From NCBI GenBank assembly GCA_913057975.1, contig CAJXOQ010000008.1, positions 1 to 49,673 on the forward strand: a stretch of DNA of 49,673 bases. The letters are read 5' to 3'. Below the pieces are notes generated by a model. It was not told the DNA's origin, did not search any database, and saw only the letters and a list, made by a program, of their open reading frames with translations. This stretch comes from an uncultured Marinobacter sp. GTDB lineage: Bacteria > Pseudomonadota > Gammaproteobacteria > Pseudomonadales > Oleiphilaceae. Shown here piece by piece: positions 16,932 to 24,300 of this stretch; position 1 is the stretch's first letter, and every line of letters begins with the position of its first letter. The position numbers and the translations under genes are program-made.

Positions 16932-18067
16932 ACAGAGGCCTCGAACACCACAAACTTCGGGTCCGCATCAAGTTGTCGCACCTGGCCAAAGTAGTGACGG
17001 AGACTGCGGTGGTAACCCAGGTGCCGATTCCCCACCAACAACATGCATCCGCCAGGAGACAGGTGCCGGGCCACCTGACTGAAGAGTCGAAGCGCGATAT
17101 GGTCACCGACCACACCGCCTTCGTGAAATGGCGGATTTAACAGCACCAGATCATAACGGTCAGCCGCCTCCGGAATACCGTCACTGTGGTAAAAGCTCGC
17201 GACAGCGTCCGGGAAAGCCGTCAGGACATTGTGACGTGCGCTGGCAACCGCCTGACTGGAAACGTCCGCGAACGCACTCTCAAGCGCCGGATTACGGTCC
17301 AGGGCCGTCACCCCAAGTACACCGTTTCCACAAGCCAGATCCATTACCCGTGCTCCAGGGGGGAGATCCGCAATCTTCCGCTCAATGGCCGCTAACAGCA
17401 GCCGCGAACCGATATCCAGCTTTCCTCTGGCGAACACCGCTGGCATACCCGATAGCTCGTACCGGGACGACAACCTGTATCCCCGCCAAAAATCCGGCCA
17501 GTCCCTCAACGTATCCTCACCCCGGGCGGCAACCACCACCCTCGCTTTTTTGCGCGCGGGACAGACTTCCCGGGTATTGACCAGTCCCCCGAACACATCA
17601 GCACTGTGCGACGGCAGATGCTTGATCATGCCACCGGCAATCAGCTTGCCTTCGGGTGCCAGAACGCTGTTGACCCACCGCAACAGGCACGCCAGGTAGT
17701 CCAGTTGCCGGGGAATCCTCATAACGACAAGATCGAAGGGCCCTTCCGGCGGCTCCAGCCAGCTCTTTGGTGCCGGAATAGACAGATTCGCCGGAGCATT
17801 AATAACCAGGGACTCAGAGAGGAGACAGCTATCCGCAAAGGAAACAGGGGAGAAAGGCGCCAGACCGAGGGTCAAAGCCCCAAACTGGTCGTCAATGATC
17901 AACACCCGTGGGTGGCTCTGCGGCGTGCAACGCTCCAGAACCTGCTCCAGCAACTGCTCGTCAGCGGCATCCCAGGCCCGAAGGGTGTGGCCTCCACCTG
18001 GGCGCTTCAGGGGCAAGCGCCCACCACTGAATGTTAGAACCTCACTTGTCATTTTAGGCATCCGCAT
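16910..18067 (-). CDS. rlmG: 23S rRNA (guanine-N2) methyltransferase RlmG-like
   Basis: Class I SAM-dependent methyltransferase, 385 residues, in the RsmC/RlmG two-domain layout: a degenerate N-terminal Rossmann half and an active C-terminal half. SAM motif I is VMDLACGNGVLGV (near residue 243), and the N2-amino-methylating signature NPPFH begins at N311. RlmG methylates G1835 of 23S rRNA in E. coli. Length, the N-terminal half and the ending separate it from the RsmC homologue 2 kb away. The first ATG is at 18067; in-frame ATGs at 18061 and 18052 are alternatives, none with a clear ribosome binding site. The 3' end overlaps ribE by 22 bp. Confidence 0.85.
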   Translation of the reverse strand: MRMPKMTSEVLTFSGGRLPLKRPGGGHTLRAWDAADEQLLEQVLERCTPQSHPRVLIIDDQFGALTLGLAPFSPVSFADSCLLSESLVINAPANLSIPAPKSWLEPPEGPFDLVVMRIPRQLDYLACLLRWVNSVLAPEGKLIAGGMIKHLPSHSADVFGGLVNTREVCPARKKARVVVAARGEDTLRDWPDFWRGYRLSSRYELSGMPAVFARGKLDIGSRLLLAAIERKIADLPPGARVMDLACGNGVLGVTALDRNPALESAFADVSSQAVASARHNVLTAFPDAVASFYHSDGIPEAADRYDLVLLNPPFHEGGVVGDHIALRLFSQVARHLSPGGCMLLVGNRHLGYHRSLRHYFGQVRQLDADPKFVVFEASVQEGGRS

Positions 18068-18099
18068 CGTCGTTCAGAAAACTGCGGACATTCTAGGCT

Positions 18100-18199
18100 G
18101 ATTACTCTAGAAATTAACCCTACTCTGACAGAACGATTTCAGGTTGCTCCGTTTGTTGTGGCAGCAAACCTTCTTGCCCCTCACCCCAGGGGCTTTTTT
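18100..18199 (+). ncRNA. Candidate intergenic small RNA
   Basis: Between two minus-strand genes there is an isolated plus-strand Rho-independent terminator (18176-18199). Seven bases before it lies an 8-bp hairpin with one G-U pair (arms 18151-18158 and 18162-18169, loop TGG). No plus-strand gene upstream could use this terminator except by long antisense readthrough of rlmG. A weak promoter-like pair lies just upstream (CGGACA, 17 bases, TAGAAA, at about 18083-18111). The 5' end is a guess and no known RNA family was recognised. Confidence 0.35.
18176..18199 (+). terminator. Plus-strand Rho-independent terminator
   Basis: GCCCCT (18176-18181), a six-base loop and AGGGGC (18188-18193) followed by six T residues (18194-18199). 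On the minus strand the same stem is followed by AAGAAGG, so it points in the plus direction only and does not serve the adjacent phosphatase gene. Confidence 0.65.
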
Positions 18200-18216
18200 A
18201 TGCCCGGAAAAAACCG

Positions 18217-19068
18217 CTATTTTGGTGCCGCATTGATACTTTCGATAAACGCAGGCGACAGAACGTCGATGACGGGGCGCTGGCCGCCGCTGAACTCAGG
18301 GGCGGGCTGTGCTGGCTCCGAAGCAAGGATGCCCGGCTGTTCGGACCAGTGCAGGATATCCAGCTTACCATCGTGCCGCTCCACCAGCGCCGTGCAGTGC
18401 TCTACCCAGTCACCGTCGTTACAGTAGAGTCCTTCCTGGCTGCGCAGAAAGCCTGCTGAGTGGATGTGACCACAGATAAAACCATCATAGTGTCCGCGTT
18501 CTGCCGCCGTCAGAGCAGCCAGTTCGAAGCGTCGAATGAATGACCGCGCCTTGCCGATACGGCTTTTGACCCAGGCCGCCAGGGACCAGTATGGCTTGCG
18601 GCGTAAGCGCCGCCAGGCATTGAACCAGCGGTTCAGGCGCAGCAGAAGGCCATGAGCCCGATCGCCTACCAGCAGCATCAAGGGGCTGCAGCGCACCACC
18701 TGATCAAACTGGTCGCCATGGCAGACCACGAATCGGCGACCGTCCGCCGTCGTATGAATGGCTTTTTGCTTCAACTCGATACCTGCCAACGTCTGGCCGC
18801 AGAAGTGCCGCAGAAATTCATCGTGATTGCCAGGCACATAAACCACCCGCGTGCCGGCAGCGGCAATAGCCATAAACCGCCTCACAACCGCCTGATGGCT
18901 TTCCGGGAAGTGCACCCGCCGTTGCATGGCGATTAGATCAACGATATCCCCGACCAAGTACAGGGTCTCGCAGCTGACGTTGTCGAGAAAATCCAGAAGA
19001 TAGTCCGCCTGACAATCGGCGGACCCCAGGTGAACATCGGAAATGAAAACGCTCCGGTACTGATGCAT
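18217..19068 (-). CDS. LpxH-like UDP-2,3-diacylglucosamine diphosphatase family metallophosphatase
   Basis: Calcineurin-like metallophosphoesterase of 283 residues with the full dimetal ligand set: SDVHLG (residues 10-15), GDIVD (40-44), GNHDE (80-84), HGDQFD and GHIHSAG near residue 200. It resembles the LpxH2/YbbF-like branch of UDP-2,3-diacylglucosamine pyrophosphatases, which hydrolyse the fourth intermediate of lipid A synthesis. The 20-residue Trp/Arg-rich insert (about 145-175) is typical of that branch and suggests membrane contact. Many bacteria carry a separate true LpxH, so the substrate here may differ. The gene is followed by no minus-strand terminator. Confidence 0.78.
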   Translation of the reverse strand: MHQYRSVFISDVHLGSADCQADYLLDFLDNVSCETLYLVGDIVDLIAMQRRVHFPESHQAVVRRFMAIAAAGTRVVYVPGNHDEFLRHFCGQTLAGIELKQKAIHTTADGRRFVVCHGDQFDQVVRCSPLMLLVGDRAHGLLLRLNRWFNAWRRLRRKPYWSLAAWVKSRIGKARSFIRRFELAALTAAERGHYDGFICGHIHSAGFLRSQEGLYCNDGDWVEHCTALVERHDGKLDILHWSEQPGILASEPAQPAPEFSGGQRPVIDVLSPAFIESINAAPK

Positions 19069-19150
19069 CGGTTTCCCCCACCGGCCTGCTCAAGGATTAT
19101 TCATACCTTGTCCGATGGCAATGACGACCGTATGACAGCCAGACGACAAT

Positions 19151-20197
19151 TCAGTGACGGCGGGCGCTCCACACCGTGAAGCGTCGGTCGCCAGCGATCG
19201 CCTTGACCGGCCCGACATGACGACGGATCAGTGCTTCATAGGGAAGAAACGTGTTCGCCACCAGGCGCAACTCACCGCCGGGTTCCAGGTGCTTTGCCAC
19301 ACCCTGCAGGAACCGCTCAGTCATGGATGTATCGGTACGGATACCGGTATGGAATGGCGGATTGGTGACAACTGCGGCGTAGCGGCCGTCGACGCCGGAC
19401 AACCCGTCGGAGGCGTGAATCAAGCCATCCACGCCCGCCTCCCGATAGGTCGCACGAGCACAGGCAACGGCCTGGAACTGCACGTCTACGCCGTCGACCG
19501 GAAAACCGCCCTGCTCCGTGGCTCGTTGGTGCAACTGCAACCAGGTGCCGATAACACCTGCGCCGCAGGCAAAATCCAGCACGGGTCCTTTTTCCAGCGG
19601 TGAGTCAGCGAGGGTTTGCAACAGCATGGCGGTACCATCATCCAGCTCACCGTCACTGAATATACCCGGCAAGCCGGCCACCCTGAAGCCAACTCCCTCG
19701 CACTCAACCGGATGCCACTGAAGCCAACGTTGAAGGTCAAACGCTGGACGCCTGGGCAGGCTATCGGCTTGCCAGACCTGGCAGTGACGGGCACTGTCTG
19801 CCTTCGATGCTTGAGGTGAAAGCTCCTTCAGCTGTTTCACAGCGCCCGCAATACCTTCTTTCTTTTCGCCCACCAGGACCAGTCGAGCACCTTCAGCCGC
19901 CAGCCAAAGTGCCAACTCAAGCCTCACCGACAACTCAGCTCGGGCCTTGGGGAGGAACACCACCAGGGTATCGGCCATGCCCGGTGACAACTCCGGAGCG
20001 TCATAACCAAAGGCCGCCGTCCAGTCACTGACGGCCAGCAGTTGTTGGTAATTGCCAAAATGTTCGGAAATCGTCAGTCCCCGACCCGGCAACAGGGGAA
20101 GCAACGCAGGATCAACCACGCCAATAATGGCCAGGCGACCACGCAACAGATTCTGGTTCTTGAGCAGGACTTCGTGGGAATTAGGCAATGCAGACAT
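19151..20197 (-). CDS. rsmC: 16S rRNA (guanine-N2) methyltransferase RsmC
   Basis: Protein of 348 residues with duplicated Rossmann domains. The C-terminal half holds the SAM motif VLDFACGAGVIGTWL and the catalytic NPPFHTG beginning at N279. RsmC methylates the exocyclic amino group of G1207 in 16S rRNA of assembled 30S subunits. Length is nearly that of E. coli RsmC (343). A 7-bp inverted repeat (20207-20234) lies just before the start, without clear meaning. It is probably a separate unit from the phosphatase 82 bp downstream. Confidence 0.9.
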   Translation of the reverse strand: MSALPNSHEVLLKNQNLLRGRLAIIGVVDPALLPLLPGRGLTISEHFGNYQQLLAVSDWTAAFGYDAPELSPGMADTLVVFLPKARAELSVRLELALWLAAEGARLVLVGEKKEGIAGAVKQLKELSPQASKADSARHCQVWQADSLPRRPAFDLQRWLQWHPVECEGVGFRVAGLPGIFSDGELDDGTAMLLQTLADSPLEKGPVLDFACGAGVIGTWLQLHQRATEQGGFPVDGVDVQFQAVACARATYREAGVDGLIHASDGLSGVDGRYAAVVTNPPFHTGIRTDTSMTERFLQGVAKHLEPGGELRLVANTFLPYEALIRRHVGPVKAIAGDRRFTVWSARRH

Positions 20198-20304
20198 TGA
20201 TCAGCGTATCCCGGCGTTCGTATCAGGCGGGATACTCTAACCGGAATTAAGCCCTGAGTCTTGGCCCGGGCGGTCAGAAACCGGCAGATTACAGCTCCGG
20301 CCTC

Positions 20305-20478
20305 CTACTTGTAGCGGGCAACCGTGTTGGCTCGCAAAGCGTCTTCTGGCGACATGCCCCAATCTTCCGCCAATTCGGGCTGCGGCGTCGTTTCACTGGT
20401 GCGGCGACGAGCCTGGGTGGACTGCGTCGCTTTACGCTGACTCATGGCACTGAGCGCTTTTTGAACGATCTCTCGCAT
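20305..20478 (-). CDS. Uncharacterised 57-residue small protein
   Basis: Short gene with a perfect AGGAGG ribosome binding site (20485-20490) six bases before its ATG. The product begins MREIVQKALSAMSQRKATQS, is strongly basic in its first half (two clusters, RK and RRR), and ends PELAEDWGMSPEDALRANTV followed by ARYK. No signal peptide, membrane segment or Cys pair is present. The second half reads like a short helix-turn-helix-sized acidic module, but no family was recognised. It lies 124 bp after the carbonic anhydrase stop on the same strand. Its ribosome binding site is contained in one arm of a 13-bp perfect inverted repeat, so translation is probably regulated. Confidence 0.6.
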   Translation of the reverse strand: MREIVQKALSAMSQRKATQSTQARRRTSETTPQPELAEDWGMSPEDALRANTVARYK

Positions 20479-20479
20479 G

Positions 20480-20533
20480 GTTAACCTCCTGATATGTTAC
20501 GAATTCAGTGTAACAATCCTTCAGGAGGTTAAC
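20480..20533 (-). promoter_or_regulatory. Stem-loop sequestering the ribosome binding site of the 57-residue gene
   Basis: In the minus-strand RNA, arm 20533-20521 (containing CCUCCU) is a perfect 13-base complement of arm 20492-20480 (containing the AGGAGG). Inside it a second 6-bp stem forms (20515-20510 with 20500-20495) around a nine-base loop. The ATG follows one base after the outer arm. The structure would hide the ribosome binding site completely. There is no U-tract, so it is not a Rho-independent terminator. Confidence 0.7.
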
Positions 20534-20602
20534 TGTGATGACGTACCGGGTCAGAAAGTGACGCCTGTCACGAATAATTGACACAATTTGACATTTTTTA
20601 TG

Positions 20603-21280
20603 TCAGTTTTTATGGCGACCCGCACGGACCGGCCTCAATACCAGCTCATCAATACTGTTTTGTTTGACTGCTTCGTGATCCGCCTCGGAACTGATGGACA
20701 GCCCCATATCCCGAAGGATACCGTCGGCCACGTCGTAGACAAAGCCGTGCACGGTCAACGCATGCCCACGACGCCAGGCCTCCTGCACAATGCTGTTTTG
20801 ACAGACATGGCCAACCTGCTCCACCACGTTCAACTCGCACAGTCGGTCCACGCGGTCCTGATCGGTCGCCAGGCCATCGAGGATGCCCTGGTGTTTGTCG
20901 CGAACGTCCTGAACGTGCCGCAGCCAGTTCGAAATCACGCCAAAGCCCTCGTTGTTCAGGGCCGCCTTGACCCCCCCGCAGCCATAATGACCAACGACGA
21001 GAATGTGCTTGACCTTAAGCACGTCAACGGCGAACTGAAGCACCGACAGGCAGTTAAAGTCTGTGTGTACCACCACATTGGCCACGTTTCGGTGTACAAA
21101 CAGCTCACCGGGCATCAGGTCAACGATCTGGTTGGCCGGCACCCGACTGTCCGCGCAGCCAATCCAGAGGTACTCCGGCGCCTGCTGGTTGGACAGGCGG
21201 TCAAAAAACTGAGGGTCCTGGCTCTTGATGCCATCGGCCCAAGCCTTGTTTTTGTCCAGCAAATGATCAAGCTGCCCCAT
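20603..21280 (-). CDS. can: Beta-class carbonic anhydrase
   Basis: Zinc enzyme interconverting CO2 and bicarbonate, 225 residues. Zinc ligands are C42, H98 and C101, with the D44-R46 dyad in CADSRV and the HYGCGG motif: the full beta-class set. It resembles E. coli Can (220 residues) over its length. The ATG has an extended AGGAGGAGG ribosome binding site, suggesting strong translation. It lies 65 bp after the gdhB stop on the same strand. A short A/T-rich palindrome covers its stop codon but lacks a T-tract on the minus strand. Confidence 0.96.
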   Translation of the reverse strand: MGQLDHLLDKNKAWADGIKSQDPQFFDRLSNQQAPEYLWIGCADSRVPANQIVDLMPGELFVHRNVANVVVHTDFNCLSVLQFAVDVLKVKHILVVGHYGCGGVKAALNNEGFGVISNWLRHVQDVRDKHQGILDGLATDQDRVDRLCELNVVEQVGHVCQNSIVQEAWRRGHALTVHGFVYDVADGILRDMGLSISSEADHEAVKQNSIDELVLRPVRAGRHKN

Positions 21281-21345
21281 TAAACCTCCTCCTAATGATC
21301 AACATTGCCCAGAATTGAACGGCAATCCGCGACATAAATCAATCA

Positions 21346-24300
21346 TCAACTGGTCTGAGTCAGGTCGGAGTCGTGATGTTCGTGCATGGTGGTCTGAGCC
21401 AGATCCAGTAGCTCGCGCAACGCCACGGAAAACATCGCGTATTCCGGTTCACGTACCCCTTTGAGTTCCGTCAGCATGGATTTCCAACGGCTGATCATGG
21501 TGCTGTGCCGCGCCATCCAGTTGTCTACAGCGCTGCTGACATCTCCAGGCTTCGTAGCCAACTTGAGCACACCGGTGGTCAGAGCCCTCTGTTGCCAATC
21601 CAGGTCCTCGCGGAAACTCTCCCTCGCCAGGGCCTGCCAGTGAGATGCAGGCACCAGAGCTGCAATGGCTTTGGCAAACCAGTTCAGATCCAGCCTGTCG
21701 CCGAGATCATAGTAGAGGTTGGCAACGGTTTTCAAAGGCATTCCTGTTGCCTCGCGGGCCTCAATGATACCGAGTGAGGAATAAAGATAGCTGGTCCCAG
21801 ACGCTACAGAGGCCAGATCTGCAGGCAAGCCAGTCTCGACCAGTTCGTCATGGCGTTTTTTCCAATCAGCACAGGCCTGTTCACCGAGGTAATCCGGCAG
21901 GTCAGCCGTGATCTTCCAGACGCTGTCGGCGAAACGCTCCATGTGGCTCTGAATATCCAGGTCTGCCCGGCGGTTGCGCAGCAGCCAGCGAACAGCGCGG
22001 CGAATCAATCGCATCAGGTCGCCCATCAGATCCATCTGAACCTTGGCCGGGATAAAGAAATCCAGGTACTCCACTTTGTCCCACCAGGTGTCCAGCCGGA
22101 AGACATCACGAGCGATGATCCAGGCCAGCGCAATCGACGCCGCATCGGCGCCGGTTGACTGCTTCAACCGTTCCACAAAGGTGATCCCCATGTGGTTGAC
22201 CATGTCGTTGGCAATCTGCGTCGCAATGATCTCACGGCGCAATTGGTGCTCACCCAACTCTTTGGAGAACTTGCGGGTCAGGTCCTGAGGAAACACCTTG
22301 TACATCTCCCCTGCCAACAAGGGCTCATCCGGCAGGCTGCTGTCGATCAGGGTTTGTTTCAGGTCACCCTTGACGTAGGAAATCAGCACGGACAGTTCGG
22401 GACGGGTTAACCCTTTCTTGTCCAGCTTGCGCTCGGACAGGGTTTCGTCGTCGGGCAGGAACTCCAGGCTGCGATTCAGCTTACCCTCGCTTTCCATGGT
22501 GTTCATCAGCCGGCGGTATTCTTCGAGCCGGGTAATGGCCCCCACACTGGCAATACTGATGGCCTGGGTCTGCCGATAATTGTTCTTGAGCACCAGGGCG
22601 GCCACATCATCCGTCATTTCCTCCAGCATGATGTTGCGCTGCTTATCAGTCAGATCCCCCATCGCAACCGCCTGGTTCAGGAGGATTTTCATGTTCACTT
22701 CGTGGTCGGAGCAATCCACACCGCCGGAGTTGTCGATGAAGTCTGTATTGAGCCGGCCGCCGCGTAACGCAAACTCGATACGCCCGAACTGCGTCAGGCC
22801 CAGGTTCCCACCCTCGCCCACAATCTTGCAGCGAAGCTCTGAACCGTTAATACGAACCGCATCGTTGGCCTTGTCCCCAACATCCCCGTGGGACTCGCCG
22901 TGACCCTTGACGTAGGTCCCAATGCCACCCACCCAAAGCAGGTCGGCCTGGGCCTTCAGGATGTGGGTAATCAACATGTTGGGCGGCACCCGGTCGGATT
23001 TGATGCCCAGCAATTTTTTCATTTCCGGGCTGACGGGAATGGACTTGGCGCTGCGATTGAAGATGCCACCGCCTTTGGAAATCAGGCTGGTGTCGTAATC
23101 AGTCCAGGATGAGCGTGGTAACTCAAACAAACGCTTACGCTCTTTGTAGCTTTTGGCCGCGTCCGGCGTCGGGTCGATAAAAATGTGCACATGGTTGAAG
23201 GCGGCGACCAACTTTGTCTTTTCCGAGGAAAGCAGGCCGTTACCGAATACGTCTCCCGCCATATCACCGATACCGATAGCGGTGAACTCATCCAGCGCCG
23301 GGTTGATGCCCAGCTCGCGGAAATGGCGCTCCACGGACACCCAGGCACCACGGGCGGTTATGCCCATTTTCTTGTGGTCATAGCCGTTGCTGCCACCGGA
23401 GGCAAAGGCATCCCCCATCCAGAAGCCGTACTCCGCCGCCAGACCATTGGCGATGTCCGAGAAGGTTGCAGTCCCCTTGTCCGCAGCCACGACCAGGTAA
23501 TGGTCATCCTCATCGTGACGGATCACCGAGGCTGGAGGCTGAATACCTGCGTCCACCAGGTTGTCGGTAATGTCCAGCAGGCCACGGATGAAGGTCTTAT
23601 AGGCTTCGATGCCCTCAGCCTGGAAAGCCTCGCGATCCGATATGTCCGGAAGGCGCTTGGCCACGAAACCACCCTTGGCACCGACTGGTACGATTACCGC
23701 GTTCTTGACCTGCTGGGCTTTGACCAGCCCGAGAATCTCGGTGCGGTAGTCCTCGAAACGATCGGACCAGCGCAAACCACCTCGAGCCACCTTGCCACCA
23801 CGCAGATGCACACCCTCAACCCGCGGTGAGTAGACGAAAATCTCGAACATGGGCATGGGCAGCGGCATATCCGGAATGCAGGAGGGGTCGAATTTCACAC
23901 TGATATACGGCTTTGTATGACCTTCACCGTCAGGCTGGTAATAATTCGTACGCAGGGTAGCCTGCATCAGCTCCAGGAACAGACGTAGGACCCGATCTTC
24001 ACTCAGGTTCTCTACCTCATCAAGCCCGGCGTTGAACTCGATCTCAAGCTTCTGTTGCGCGGCCGCACTTTTGCCCTCGCTCTGATAACGCTCCGGATTG
24101 AAGCGCACCTCAAAGAATTCCAGCAACAACCGCGTCAGGTCCACATGGTTAACCAGAGTGTTGGAGATAAAGGTCTGGCTGTTGGAAAAACGGATCTGAC
24201 GCATGTAGCGGGCGTAGGTCCGCAGCAGGGCAATCTCCCGCCAGCTCATGTAGGAGGACAGCAGCAGCCGGTTGAAAGCGTCATTCTCGGCATCGCCGTA

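Noticed and set aside
20207..20234. 7-bp inverted repeat in front of rsmC
   Set aside because: Short arms with a 14-base loop, no T-tract and no promoter element in register; could be chance.
20585..20603. Terminator over the carbonic anhydrase stop codon
   Set aside because: The 6-bp A/T-rich palindrome has no T-run after it on the minus strand.
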